NCBI GenBank assembly: GCA_022483465.1
Contig: JAKVNF010000001.1
Location: 496,001 to 560,000, forward strand
Direction: 5' to 3'
DNA length: 64,000 nt
Source of the DNA: Lachnospiraceae bacterium
GTDB taxonomy: Bacteria; Bacillota; Clostridia; Lachnospirales; Lachnospiraceae
Shown in pieces: positions 49,725 to 59,431 of this stretch (position 1 is its first letter; every line of letters starts with the position of its first letter). Under the pieces are notes generated by a model. The model saw only the letters and a list, made by a program, of their open reading frames with translations. It was not told the DNA's origin and did not search any database. A program made the translations under genes and the position numbers.

Positions 49725-52048
49725 CTCTTGTTATCCTCCTCATGCCGGTTTTCCGGCTCTTGCTGCTGCCTGCTGTTGGGTGCGCCGGCCGGGGTCCCGT
49801 AGGGGTCCTCGCCGGAAGGGGTGCCGCTGTTACCCTGCTGCGGTGCCTGCTGCTGCGCGGCCAGCTGTTTTTCGATCTGCTCCACCGGGATGTTCTCGGT
49901 CATCAGGCCGGCCAGGGAGGCATCCTCCCTCGTCTCCTGCTCGTTCTTTCGGCTCTCGTCGAAGTCGAGGCTGTCGGAGACGCCCTGGGTCAGGTCGATG
50001 TACTGCAGGGAATCGGACACCCGGTCCTCCTCGTCGTCCCAGCGGACGGCGTCTCGGATCTCCTGCCGTGCCCGCTGTTTCTGGCGGAGCTCCTCCTCGA
50101 GGCTCTCGCTCTCCTCGAGGCGCTTCTGGCGGTTTCTGCGAAGTCTTGCCTCCACAGCGCGGGGCGAGCGGTGAATGCGCTCCAGCCGCGCCTTGCGCTC
50201 CTCCTCCTGCTGCTGTTCGAGCTCCTCCTGGGCCTGGCGCCTTGCCTCTTCCTCCTCGGCGAGCTGCTGGGCGGTTCGGCCAGCAGACATGTTCTCGGCC
50301 TGGAGCGGCGGCAGCTGCTGCTGCGGCGGCTGGGTCCCGTAGGGCATCTGGGGCTGGGGTGCCCCATAGCCGTAGTAGGGCTGCTGCGCGTACTGCATCG
50401 GGTCGTAATACCCCTGCTGAGGCGGCAGCTGCTGCGGCGGGATCTGCTGTTGCTGCGGCGGAACCGCCCCCGGATTCTGGTAGGGGACGCCGTACCCGGG
50501 CTGCCCCTGGTAGGGCGCCTGGGGATAGGGCTGGCCATAGGCGGGCGGCATCTGCTGCTGGTAGGGATCCGCATAGCCCGGATTCGGAACCGGGTTCGGA
50601 TTCTGGTACACCGGCGCCTGCTGCTGCGGCACAGGTGCAGGCTGCTGGAGCACGTTCTGCTGATAGGGCGGCAGGGGCCCGGTGCCCATGTTCGGATCGA
50701 GATAGGGCATCGGGCCGGTGCCCGTGTTGGGATCGAGGTTCGGCATCGGGCCCGTTCCCATGTTCGGATCGAGGTTCGGCATCGGGCCCGTTCCCATGTT
50801 CGGATCGAGGTTCGGCATCGGGCCGGTCCCCATGTTGGGATCGAGATACGGCATCGGACCTGTTCCCATGTTGGGATCGAGATACGGCGCCTGGCCCTGC
50901 TGCGGGAAGGCGGAAGGATTCCCCGCCACCGCGGTCCTGTTCTGGTAGAGGTCCATGGACTCCCGGTTGATCGTGCCCGCGGTCTCAGAGTTCTGGGCGT
51001 TCTGGGGCACCATGGTGTTCTCAAAGTTCTGGAAGCGGGCGGCCAGACTCCGCTCCTCTTCCTCCTTCTCCCTGCGGGAGCGCTCCCGCTCCTCCGGGGA
51101 CTTCTCGGAGACGATTCTCGTGCGGCGCCGGGCAGTGGCAGTCCCAAACGGGCGCTCCGCGAGCCGCTCGTCCAGGAACCGGGCCGTGACGTTGGTGAGG
51201 ATCAGGGCGTAGAGCGCGGCGTTCTCCCGGCTTCCCAGGATGCGGAACAGCGCGATCAGAATGCCGAGGAGCACCCCGTAGACGATTCTCGCCCGCTTTC
51301 CCACCGGGGTCGTGGCAAAGTCATTTGCCATGAAGAAGACGGTGAAGAGGAAGGACCCGCCCACAAGCTGCGCCGCCAGGTAGTAGGCGGAGAGCCCGTG
51401 GCCGCCAAAGAGCAGGTAGATCACGGAGAAGGACACGATCGCGGCAAGCGGGATGTCCAGCCGGATGATCCCCGTCAGAAACAGGAAGGCCGCGCCGATG
51501 AGGACGCAGACCGCCGAGGCGGTGCCGATGCTTCCCGGCACGTTCCCAAGGAGCATCTGGCCAAGGTCAATGGTGCCCCCCTTGGAGAGCACCATGAGCG
51601 GCGTGTCGGAGGCATAGCCGCCCCCGGAGAAGTCCGTCATCGCGCCGTGGAAGGCAAGGCAGAGGATCAGCTTTCCCGTTGCCGCAGGGTTGAAGACGTT
51701 CTTTCCGATGCCGCCAAAGAGCTGCTTGGCAGCCACAATGCCCACGGCGTTTCCGACAAGCGGAAACCACCAGGGGGCGGAGGGCGGAAGGACCAGGGCA
51801 AGGCACAGGCCCGTGACGGCCGCGGAGCCGTCGAAGACGGTGAGCTTTCGCCCGGAGAGGAGCTCAAACACCGCCTCGAAGAGGACGGCGGAGCCCACAC
51901 TGATCAGCATGAGAAGCAGGGCGTGGGCGCCGTAGCTGTAGAGACCATACCCCGCGCCCGGGAGCATGGCCAAGAGAACCAGCATCATGCACTCGCTGGT
52001 GGTGAGCTGGGATCTGGCAAAGGGATTGATTGTGATGGTACCTTTCAT
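49721..52048 (-). CDS. rnfD: RnfD subunit with long Pro/Gln-rich C-terminal extension
   Basis: A 775-residue protein. Residues 1-320 are a normal RnfD/NqrB membrane subunit with about nine spans, including FDGSAAVTGLCLALVLPP near 75 and the FMN-attachment-type region LSKGGTIDLGQ. From about 330 a long extra part follows that RnfD proteins do not normally have. It contains a charged segment, six 12-residue repeats (LDPNMGTGPMP type), a Pro/Gln/Tyr-rich stretch, and a charged coiled coil (EEEEARRQAQEELEQQQEEE) near 590. The frame is clean, so this is real coding sequence. The start at 52048 overlaps rnfC by 4 bp. The tail is probably cytoplasmic; its role is unknown. Confidence 0.88.
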   Translation of the reverse strand: MKGTITINPFARSQLTTSECMMLVLLAMLPGAGYGLYSYGAHALLLMLISVGSAVLFEAVFELLSGRKLTVFDGSAAVTGLCLALVLPPSAPWWFPLVGNAVGIVAAKQLFGGIGKNVFNPAATGKLILCLAFHGAMTDFSGGGYASDTPLMVLSKGGTIDLGQMLLGNVPGSIGTASAVCVLIGAAFLFLTGIIRLDIPLAAIVSFSVIYLLFGGHGLSAYYLAAQLVGGSFLFTVFFMANDFATTPVGKRARIVYGVLLGILIALFRILGSRENAALYALILTNVTARFLDERLAERPFGTATARRRTRIVSEKSPEERERSRREKEEEERSLAARFQNFENTMVPQNAQNSETAGTINRESMDLYQNRTAVAGNPSAFPQQGQAPYLDPNMGTGPMPYLDPNMGTGPMPNLDPNMGTGPMPNLDPNMGTGPMPNLDPNTGTGPMPYLDPNMGTGPLPPYQQNVLQQPAPVPQQQAPVYQNPNPVPNPGYADPYQQQMPPAYGQPYPQAPYQGQPGYGVPYQNPGAVPPQQQQIPPQQLPPQQGYYDPMQYAQQPYYGYGAPQPQMPYGTQPPQQQLPPLQAENMSAGRTAQQLAEEEEARRQAQEELEQQQEEERKARLERIHRSPRAVEARLRRNRQKRLEESESLEEELRQKQRARQEIRDAVRWDDEEDRVSDSLQYIDLTQGVSDSLDFDESRKNEQETREDASLAGLMTENIPVEQIEKQLAAQQQAPQQGNSGTPSGEDPYGTPAGAPNSRQQQEPENRHEEDNKR
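50669..50884 (-). repeat. Six tandem 36-bp repeats within rnfD
   Basis: 216 bp made of six exact-length 36-bp units, each coding for (Y/N)LDPN(M/T)GTGP(M/L)P. The first and last units differ slightly and the inner ones are nearly identical, so the number may vary between strains by slippage. Confidence 0.93.
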
Positions 52049-53484
52049 TTGCGATTCTTGTCCTTTGGTGTGGTGGCGCCGGCTGCAGGGTCGGTGCCGG
52101 AGAAGGCGCGCACATAGCGGCGCGCGTAGGCTCCGGCCCGGACCGGATCCTGCAGGATCCGGCGCTTTTTCGCGTAGATGGCGGCGGTCAGGTTGATCGC
52201 CGAGGGGCAGACATAGGAACAGCACCCGCAGCCGGAGCACTCCATGCCGCCGTGCTGCAAAAAGCCCGCGTCAGGGTTCTGACCCTTCTTTTTGTCCGCG
52301 GCAAGATCGAGATAGAGCGTGAGGGGCGAGAGGCGGTTCGGGCAGACCTCGACGCAGCGCCCGCACCTCGTGCAGGCCGTCTCCGGCCGGGCCATCAGGT
52401 CCTCCTTCCTACACACGACGATCGAGGAAGTGGTCTTCGTGACCGGCACGTCCAGGTCCTCCACAGGATGCCCCATCATGGGCCCCCCGTCAAGTACCAC
52501 AACGTCATCCAGTGAACACCCCTTCACGAGGCCCCCTTCCTGCTCCAGGATGTCCCGGAAGGAGGTGCCGATGCGGACCCGAAAGTTCCGGGGGTGGCGC
52601 AGGGCGTCGCCGGTCACAGTCAGGATTCTCGTGATGAGCGGCTGGTGCATCATCACCGCCTGGTTGATGGCAACCAGGGTGTCGGTGTTCTGGACCAGGC
52701 ACCCGATGTCCGAGGGGAGCATGGCCGCGTTGTACTGCCGCCCCGTCAGGGCATAGATGAGCTGGCGCTCCGAACCCTGGGGGTACTTCTCGGAGAGCCT
52801 GCGCACAAAGATCCGGTCGTTGTCTTTTAAGAGGTTACGAAGGAGCCGGTACCCCTCCCGGTTCTTCTCGGAGAGGGCAATAAAACCTCTTGCCCTGGGG
52901 AAGATCGTGAGCAGCACCATGAGTCCCGAGATGACCCGCCAGGGGTCCTCGAGGATTCTCCGGTAGTCGGAGGTCTCATAGGGGTCGCACTCCACGCAGT
53001 TGGCGATCACGGTGTCGATCTCGCTCTGGTCCGCCTGGCGGATCTTGTAGGCGGTGGGCATGCCGGAGCCGCCCATGCCCACGATCCCCGCGTCCCGGAT
53101 CATCCGAAAGGCACTGCGGCGGGTCAGGTTCTCAAAGGAGGTGTCCTCCGGCACCGGCTCCTCGAGAAAGAGACCGTCGTTGTCGATGACAATCGAGCGG
53201 ACCAGCCGCCCGCCGGAGACCTTCCGCGGCTCGATGGCGGTCACAATGCCGGAGACCGAGGCGTGAAGGTTCGCGGAGAGGGCCCCGTCCGCCTTTGCGA
53301 TCAGGGTCCCGGTGCGCACATAGTCGCCGGGTTCCACCACTGGGATTGCGGGCCGCCCCACATGCTGGGAGAGCGGAAAGACCATCTCCCCGGTCTTGGG
53401 GAAGAGCGTCTGCACCGTCCGCTTCTTCGTCAGATTTTTCCCGTCCCGCAGGATGACACCGCCCGCAAATGTCTGTGTTGCCAT
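52045..53484 (-). CDS. rnfC: RnfC subunit of ferredoxin:NAD+ oxidoreductase
   Basis: A 479-residue soluble subunit of the Rnf complex, which couples reduced ferredoxin oxidation to NAD+ reduction and ion pumping. It has the N-terminal biotinyl-like domain (VEPGDYVRTGTLIAKADG near 50), the NADH/FMN-binding domain (IVGMGGSGMPTAYKI near 135, CVECDPYETSDYR near 165) and two [4Fe-4S] motifs (CTRCGRCVEVCP near 375 and CSGCGCCSYVCP near 420). It is first in the operon and rnfD follows with an ATGA overlap. The genes rnfG, E, A and B do not follow, which is unusual. Confidence 0.95.
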   Translation of the reverse strand: MATQTFAGGVILRDGKNLTKKRTVQTLFPKTGEMVFPLSQHVGRPAIPVVEPGDYVRTGTLIAKADGALSANLHASVSGIVTAIEPRKVSGGRLVRSIVIDNDGLFLEEPVPEDTSFENLTRRSAFRMIRDAGIVGMGGSGMPTAYKIRQADQSEIDTVIANCVECDPYETSDYRRILEDPWRVISGLMVLLTIFPRARGFIALSEKNREGYRLLRNLLKDNDRIFVRRLSEKYPQGSERQLIYALTGRQYNAAMLPSDIGCLVQNTDTLVAINQAVMMHQPLITRILTVTGDALRHPRNFRVRIGTSFRDILEQEGGLVKGCSLDDVVVLDGGPMMGHPVEDLDVPVTKTTSSIVVCRKEDLMARPETACTRCGRCVEVCPNRLSPLTLYLDLAADKKKGQNPDAGFLQHGGMECSGCGCCSYVCPSAINLTAAIYAKKRRILQDPVRAGAYARRYVRAFSGTDPAAGATTPKDKNRK

Positions 53485-53652
53485 GCACTTCTCCTATATT
53501 GCGGTACCGCCGGGCGTTGGTTTCTGCCGACGGTACAGCCGTTCCCATTATATATTTTTTTCTCCCAATCTACTACCTGAAATTGTTCCTGTGCTATCAT
53601 ACATACAGACGCACCATCACTGCGCGCAGCAGTTCAGAAAGAGGGAGAGATT

Positions 53653-54918
53653 ATGCACATCTACACGAGTACCGTCCGCACCGGCAGACATCTGGAGGCG
53701 CTGTCGGGCGTCTGTGACCCGCTTGCCGTCCGGTACCTGGACATCGAGACCACCGGGCTCTCCGCCGAGAAGAACCGGATCTATCTGGTCGGGTCCGCAA
53801 AGGTCCTCCCGGACGGGTCGGTCCGGCTCACCCAGTGGTTTGACGACACCGGCCGGGATGAGCGGCAGGTGCTGGAGTCCTTTCTCGCGGACGCCGCCGG
53901 GGCAAAGGCCCTGATCCACTACAACGGAAACCGCTTTGACATCCCGTTTCTCGTCCGCCGCATCCAGGCCCTGGGGGTTAAGACCGGGGACGGAGCCGAT
54001 GGGGCGGCGCTTCTTGCCGGCATGAAGTCCGAGGACCTCTACCGCAAGATCAAGCCCTACAAGAAAATCTTTGGGCTCTCCTCCTACCGCCAGCAGGACC
54101 TGGAGGCCTTCTTTGGGAGCGACCGCACGGATGACACCTCCGGCGGGGATCTGGTCTCCGTCTACCTCCGCTACATCGGAAAGGCGCTCACCCTGGAGGA
54201 AAAGACCGCAAGCTTCTACACCAGGGACTCGGTCCTGCACCTGGGAGACCCGGCCCTTGCAAGGGAGTCCGCCTCGATCCTGCCGCCCAAAGAGAGCCTT
54301 CGGGATACGCTCCTTGCCCACAACCGGGCGGACGTGGAGGGCCTTGTCTTTTTGACGCCCCTTCTTGATCTCCCGGAGCTTTTTGCCGCGCCCCTTGCGG
54401 TCTACAAGGCCCAGGCAAACCGCTACAAGGCCTTTGACGGGACGAGCCGGGAGGAGCTTCTCCTCTTTGCCAGGGCCAAGGATGTCCCCGAGGACCTCAT
54501 CCCCAGGCAGCTCGTTGCAAGCCGCGACTCCTGCTTTGTGACCGTGAAGGGAAGTGCCCTCACGATCAAGGTGCCCCTTGTGCAGGAGGAGCTCAAGTAC
54601 TTCTACGCCAACTGGCGGGACTACTACTACTTTCCCGAGGAGGATGAGGCACTCCACAAGTCGATCGCGGGCTTTACCGACGGCACACACAGAGTGCAGG
54701 CGACCGCCAAGACCTGCTACACGAGAAAGACCTCCACGTTCCTGCCGGAGTGGGACCGCTTCCAGGGCCCGTTCTTTCGGAGAAACTACGAGGACAACTT
54801 TGCCTTCTTTGAGTTCACCGACGCGATGAAAAAGGACCGGAGCTTTTTCTGCCGGTACGCCTCGTACCTGCTCTCCCACATCCTGGAGCAGCCCTTCCAG
54901 CCGGAAGCTGCGGAGTAA
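53653..54918 (+). CDS. RNase H-fold exonuclease, YprB family
   Basis: A 421-residue protein. Residues 20-215 form a DEDD-type exonuclease domain: VRYLDIETTGLS near 26-37 holds the first Asp and Glu, LIHYNGNRFDIPFL near 87-100 the second Asp, and LLAHNRADVEGLVFL near 217-231 the last. The C-terminal 190 residues are the family's helical domain with no named function. The ATG follows AGAGGGAGA. It is divergent from rnfC and ends in a strong terminator. Members are thought to process DNA or RNA 3' ends; the substrate is not known. Confidence 0.85.
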   Translation: MHIYTSTVRTGRHLEALSGVCDPLAVRYLDIETTGLSAEKNRIYLVGSAKVLPDGSVRLTQWFDDTGRDERQVLESFLADAAGAKALIHYNGNRFDIPFLVRRIQALGVKTGDGADGAALLAGMKSEDLYRKIKPYKKIFGLSSYRQQDLEAFFGSDRTDDTSGGDLVSVYLRYIGKALTLEEKTASFYTRDSVLHLGDPALARESASILPPKESLRDTLLAHNRADVEGLVFLTPLLDLPELFAAPLAVYKAQANRYKAFDGTSREELLLFARAKDVPEDLIPRQLVASRDSCFVTVKGSALTIKVPLVQEELKYFYANWRDYYYFPEEDEALHKSIAGFTDGTHRVQATAKTCYTRKTSTFLPEWDRFQGPFFRRNYEDNFAFFEFTDAMKKDRSFFCRYASYLLSHILEQPFQPEAAE

Positions 54919-54973
54919 GGGTCGTCCCCTGGTCTTCGTCCTCTCTCTTTCGAATCTCAGATACAACGAAAAC

Positions 54974-55008
54974 AGGTCCACGGAATTGCTTCCGTGGACC
55001 TTCTTTTT
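54974..55008 (+). terminator. Terminator after the YprB-like gene
   Basis: AGGTCCACGGA pairs perfectly with TCCGTGGACCT around ATTGCT, then TCTTTTTG. It may serve the convergent S1-protein gene too. Confidence 0.9.
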
Positions 55009-55029
55009 GTCTGTTGGATTACCAGGGAC

Positions 55030-56214
55030 TTACTCGTCCTTGTCCTTCTGATTGCGGATCATGGCGTCGATGTCGACGGTCACAGCCTCATCATCTCCGG
55101 AGGTGTAAGCGGTCTTGGTCTCTGCGGACTCCTCGGCCTCTCTCTTTGCTCTCTCCTCGTCAGCCTTCAGGGCCTTGATGGAGAGGGAGATCTTCTGGCT
55201 CTCGGGATTGAAGTCAACGATCTTTGCGGTGACCTCATCGCCGACCTTCAGAACATCGCTGGGCTTCTCGATGTGCTCGCGGGAGATCTGGGACACATGG
55301 AGCAGGGCATCGATGCCGGGCTCGAGCTCGACGAAGGCGCCGAAGTCTGCCATACGGGCAACACGGCCGGTGACGACCTTGCCGACAGCGTACTTCTGAT
55401 CGGCGTCGATCCAGGGGTTCTCATCGGGGAACTTCAGGGAGAGGGCGATCTTCTTGCCGTTGATCTCCTTGACCAGGACGCGAAGCTTCTGGCCAACCTT
55501 GAAGACCTTTCTCGGATTCTCGACTCTGCCCCAGCTCATCTCGGAGATGTGGAGCAGGCCGTCAGCGCCGCCCAGATCCACGAAGGCACCGAAGTCGGTG
55601 ATGTTCTTGACGGTTCCCTCGACCACATCACCCACGGTGAGACGGTCGAAGAGCTCCTTCTGCATCTCCTCCTTGCGGCCGATGAGCAGCTGCTTTCTGT
55701 CGCCGATGTATCTTCTTCTCTTCGGATTGTACTCGGTGATGACGAACTCGATCTCCTGGCCGAGATACTTGTTCAGATCCTTCTCATAGGTATCGGAAAC
55801 CAGACTTGCGGGGATGAAGACGCGAACGCCCTCGACCACCACACAGATGCCGCCGGACAGAACCTGGGTGACAACGGCCTTGAGGACCTCGTGGTTGTTG
55901 TAGGCATCCTCGATCCGCTTGTTGCCGCGCTCCAGGGCCAGTCTCTTGTAGGAGAGAACGACCTGTCCCTCGCTGTCGTTGACCTTGATGACCTTGACTT
56001 CCATCTTGTCACCGATGTGCAGCTTGGTGGTGAGATCCAGGTTGTTGTCGTTGGAATACTCCTGGCGGGTCAGGACCCCGTCGGACTTGTAGTTAATGTT
56101 AAGGATTGCTTCCTCGGGCTTAACATCGATTACAGAACCTTCGACCACCTCTCCTGTATGAATTGTTTTAAATGATGCGTCCAGCATCTGTTCAAAAGTC
56201 TGTTCTTCTGACAT
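55030..56214 (-). CDS. S1 domain protein, ribosomal protein S1-like
   Basis: A 394-residue RNA-binding protein with four S1 domains: about 20-90 (GEVVEGSVIDVKPEEAILNI), 105-175, 190-260 (GDVVEGTVKNITDFGAFVDLGG) and 275-345 (GKVVTGRVARMADFGAFVEL). The tail is acidic and Lys-rich. The ATG at 56214 lies inside the end of cmk-ispH (23-bp overlap) and has its own GAGGAGG ribosome site. The usual enterobacterial S1 has six domains; four is normal for Gram-positive relatives. The codon choice looks that of a highly expressed gene. Confidence 0.93.
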   Translation of the reverse strand: MSEEQTFEQMLDASFKTIHTGEVVEGSVIDVKPEEAILNINYKSDGVLTRQEYSNDNNLDLTTKLHIGDKMEVKVIKVNDSEGQVVLSYKRLALERGNKRIEDAYNNHEVLKAVVTQVLSGGICVVVEGVRVFIPASLVSDTYEKDLNKYLGQEIEFVITEYNPKRRRYIGDRKQLLIGRKEEMQKELFDRLTVGDVVEGTVKNITDFGAFVDLGGADGLLHISEMSWGRVENPRKVFKVGQKLRVLVKEINGKKIALSLKFPDENPWIDADQKYAVGKVVTGRVARMADFGAFVELEPGIDALLHVSQISREHIEKPSDVLKVGDEVTAKIVDFNPESQKISLSIKALKADEERAKREAEESAETKTAYTSGDDEAVTVDIDAMIRNQKDKDE

Positions 56215-57766
56215 CTTTTTGAACCTCCTCTATAATATTCTTTGGGGTCGAAGCCCCTGCGGTGATCCCGATCAGCTTTTCTGTTCCTGCCAGACGCAGA
56301 TGCAGGTCTTCCGCTTTTTGAACAAAACAAGTCTGTTCGCACTCCGCCTTGCAGATTTCATAGAGCCGGGCGGTGTTCGAACTGCCTTTGCCTCCTATTA
56401 CTATCATGACGTCGGCACGCTTGGCAAGTTCCCTTGCCTCGAGCTGACGCTCGTGCGTAGCATTACAGATCGTATTGTTCACTTCGGTATTGTACCCTTT
56501 ATTCCGAAGAATCGCAACAAGTTCTTCGAACTTATCGCTGTGAAACGTGGTCTGTGCGACCACGGTGATCGGGGTGGCGGGATCGACGGAAAATGCCTCC
56601 GCTTCCCCCCTGGTCTCGATCACGGTGACCGCATCCCCGCTCCAGCCCATGGTGCCAAGCGTCTCCGCGTGGCCGTGGTTTCCGATGATCACGATGTGCC
56701 GCCCCTCCCGGGATGCCTTCCAGACGATCTCGTGGATGCGCTTGACAAAGGTGCAGGTCGTGTCGACGATCCTAGCCCCCGAGGCCTCGAGCTTCTCGTA
56801 CAGATCCCGGGGCACCCCGTGGGAGCGGATCACGATGGTGCCGTCCGCGTGGGCCGGGATCTCCTCCTCCGTCTCGATGACGCCCACGCCCTTCTTCTTT
56901 AAGTCCTCCACCACCGCCTCATTGTGGATGATGGGACCGAAGGTCACGATGTCGCCGCCCTTGGCCGCCTCCTCATAGACGGCCGCCACTGCCTTCTCCA
57001 CCCCGAAGCAAAAGCCCGCAGTCCTGGCAGTGATTACCTGCGGGCGCCCTTTTTTTTGGGCAGCAAGATTCAGGATGGTCTCCACCACCTGGTCGATGGT
57101 CATGTCGGAGCTGTCGACAAGGACCGCATCCTCCGCCTGGCGGAGGGGACTCTCGGCGCGGTTCATGTCCCGCTCGTCCCGCTCCTTCACGTCCTTCTCG
57201 ATGGCATCGAGGTCGAGATCCTCCGGGGAGAGGTCTCTTCCCTTCTTTTCGGCCTCCAGGTTTTCCAGGTACCGGCGCCTTGCCCGGACCCTGCTGTCCG
57301 CGGTCAGGTAGACCTTGACATCCGCATCCGGCAAAACCACCGTGCCGATGTCCCTTCCGTCCATGACCACGGAGGTCTTCTTCGCCAGGTCCTGCTGGAG
57401 CTCCACGAGGCGCTTCCTGAGTCTCCCCACCCCGGAGCTCTTCGATGCCATGTCGGAGACCTCCTGGGTGCGGAGCTTTGCGTTCACGTTCTCCCCATTT
57501 AAGAGGACCACCTGCACGCCGTCCCGGTACTCGATCGAAATTTGAGGCTCTTTGCAGAGCGTCTCCACCTGCTTGACAAAGCCAGCGGGATCCTCCTTGG
57601 CCATCTTCGGGTCGAGGCCCTTCTCAAGCAGGTACAGGGCCATCGCCCGGTACATCGCCCCGGTATCCACGTAGACGCTTCCCATCTGCGCCGCCACCTG
57701 CTTTGCAATCGTGCTCTTTCCGGCGCCCGCCGGCCCGTCGATTGCGATGTTAAAACATGCTCCCAT
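56192..57766 (-). CDS. cmk-ispH: Cytidylate kinase-HMBPP reductase fusion
   Basis: A 524-residue two-domain protein. Residues 1-220 are cytidylate kinase (IDGPAGAGKSTIAKQ P-loop at 8-23, VMDGRDIGTVV near 132). Residues 235-524 are 4-hydroxy-3-methylbut-2-enyl diphosphate reductase, last step of the MEP isoprenoid pathway, with three cluster cysteines in AGFCFGVEKAV near 244, DTTCTFVKRIHEI near 330 and NTICNATHERQ near 435. The fusion is known in Clostridia. I used the ATG at 57766 behind GGGAGAAAAG. It overlaps the S1 gene and starts 16 bp after the flavoprotein gene. Confidence 0.95.
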   Translation of the reverse strand: MGACFNIAIDGPAGAGKSTIAKQVAAQMGSVYVDTGAMYRAMALYLLEKGLDPKMAKEDPAGFVKQVETLCKEPQISIEYRDGVQVVLLNGENVNAKLRTQEVSDMASKSSGVGRLRKRLVELQQDLAKKTSVVMDGRDIGTVVLPDADVKVYLTADSRVRARRRYLENLEAEKKGRDLSPEDLDLDAIEKDVKERDERDMNRAESPLRQAEDAVLVDSSDMTIDQVVETILNLAAQKKGRPQVITARTAGFCFGVEKAVAAVYEEAAKGGDIVTFGPIIHNEAVVEDLKKKGVGVIETEEEIPAHADGTIVIRSHGVPRDLYEKLEASGARIVDTTCTFVKRIHEIVWKASREGRHIVIIGNHGHAETLGTMGWSGDAVTVIETRGEAEAFSVDPATPITVVAQTTFHSDKFEELVAILRNKGYNTEVNNTICNATHERQLEARELAKRADVMIVIGGKGSSNTARLYEICKAECEQTCFVQKAEDLHLRLAGTEKLIGITAGASTPKNIIEEVQKDVRRTDF

Positions 57767-57782
57767 CTTTTCTCCCTTCATT

Positions 57783-59153
57783 TCATTCTTCGTTATCATC
57801 TGCACCGGCAGCCGAGGCCCCGGCGAGGTGCCCGGTGCTCCAGGCGATCTGCAGGTTGTAGCCGCCGGTCACGGCGTCGAGATCCAGCACCTCTCCGGCG
57901 CCGTAGAGCCCGGATACCTTCTTTGCCTCCATCGTCGCGGGGTTCCACTCCCTGATCTGGATGCCGCCTTTTGTGATGATCGCCTCGGGAAAGCCCCGGG
58001 TCCCGGTGATCGTCATGGGAACGCACTTGGTCAGGGCGGCGAGGGCCTCCCGCTCCTTCTCGTTGAAGGTGACAGCGCGGCTTTGGATCTGCTCCTCGGG
58101 GTTCTTCCCCGGGCGGACAGCCTGGACGAACAAAAGCGCCATCTCCCTGGCAAGCCGCTCCGGAAAGAGGGGCCGCAGGGCATTGACGAGGGCCTTGTCC
58201 CGGGAGAGCGCAAACTCCCGATCGATCCGATCCCGGAGCTGTTCCAGGGTGAGGGCCGGCTTGCAGTCGAGCTCCAGCCGGTAGCCCTGGGGGACCTTCG
58301 CAAAGTCGCAGTAGGTCGAGGCCGTGAGGATCAGGGGACCCGTCAGCCCAAAGTGGGTGAACATCATCTCCCCAAAGCCCTCCCAGACGGGCTTTTTGCG
58401 CTTCTTTTTGCCTTTATGCGCGGCTCCTTCGCCAGCTGTTTCTACCATATTTATATCCGGCTCCCGCTCCCAGAGGGAAACCGCCACATTTTTGAGGGAG
58501 AGGCCCTGCAGGGCAAGGGGCCAGTCCTCCCTGGTGACGAGGGGAACGAGGGACGGGGCGGTGGCGGTCACGGAAAGGCCAGCCTCCCTGGCCATCCGAT
58601 ACCCATCTCCGGTGGAGCCGGTGGAGGGGTAAGACAGGCCCCCCGTTGCCAGGATCACCGCATCGGCGGGGAACCTGGTCCCATCCGCAAGAAGGACCCC
58701 CGTGACTTTCTTTTTCTCCGGATCCTCCGGATCGGGCTCCAGGAGAAGGCCTTTCACCTCCACGTGATAGCGGATCTTCCCGCCCCGCTTTTTGATGACC
58801 TCCGTCAGGGCCTTGGTCACATCCGAGGCGTGGTCCGATACCGGGAAGGCCCTTCTTCCCCGCTCCACCTTGGTGGGGCAGCCGTTCTCCTCGAGAAAGG
58901 CGATCATCGCGCTCGGCGGAAAGGCGTAGAGGGCGTGGTAGAGGAACTTCGGGTTCCTCCTAACGTTGGGAAAGAACTCCTCCGGGTCGCAGGCGTTGGT
59001 GAAGTTGCACCTTCCCTTGCCGGTGATGTAGATCTTCTTGCCCGCCTTCTCGTTCTTCTCCAGGACGGTGACGGCGGCGCCCGCCTCCAGCGCCGCACAG
59101 GCGGCCATGAGGCCCGCGGCGCCGGCTCCGATGATTGCGATCTTGCGCTTCAT
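57783..59153 (-). CDS. HI0933/YhiN-type FAD-dependent oxidoreductase
   Basis: A 456-residue flavoprotein. The FAD Rossmann motif is IIGAGAAGLMAACAAL at 6-21, followed by GKGRCNFTN near 46, the ATGGLSYPSTGSTGDGY block near 170 and GGIQIREWNP / GLYGAGEVLDLDAVTGGYN near the end. These are diagnostic of the family, whose reaction is not established. The ATG at 59153 follows AAGGAGG. The gene leads a row of cmk-ispH and the S1-protein gene with short gaps, so the three are probably one operon. Confidence 0.9.
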   Translation of the reverse strand: MKRKIAIIGAGAAGLMAACAALEAGAAVTVLEKNEKAGKKIYITGKGRCNFTNACDPEEFFPNVRRNPKFLYHALYAFPPSAMIAFLEENGCPTKVERGRRAFPVSDHASDVTKALTEVIKKRGGKIRYHVEVKGLLLEPDPEDPEKKKVTGVLLADGTRFPADAVILATGGLSYPSTGSTGDGYRMAREAGLSVTATAPSLVPLVTREDWPLALQGLSLKNVAVSLWEREPDINMVETAGEGAAHKGKKKRKKPVWEGFGEMMFTHFGLTGPLILTASTYCDFAKVPQGYRLELDCKPALTLEQLRDRIDREFALSRDKALVNALRPLFPERLAREMALLFVQAVRPGKNPEEQIQSRAVTFNEKEREALAALTKCVPMTITGTRGFPEAIITKGGIQIREWNPATMEAKKVSGLYGAGEVLDLDAVTGGYNLQIAWSTGHLAGASAAGADDNEE

Positions 59154-59431
59154 TGTGGTTCCTCCTTTTTGCCGACGCAATCGATGATACCACACCCGGG
59201 GGCCCGGGAACAGCCAAAGCGGCATCCCGATCTTCCATCATGGGAATGCATTTCCCGGTTTGGCGCATTTGCCGTCCATTCCCGTCAAAAATGCACGTTC
59301 TGTCGTCCCCGTCGCCGCGTTTTTCTCTTTGCGGCAATCGGATCGGGCGGGAACTTTCCCGCACGTTTTGCGCTCCTTCGATGTCCGAAGGTCATTTCAC
59401 ATATTTTTCTCAAATATTTTTTCTCTTACGC

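Noticed and set aside
50669-50884. Regular 36-bp repeats that might be a CRISPR array
   Set aside because: The repeats are directly adjacent without spacers and are in frame inside rnfD.
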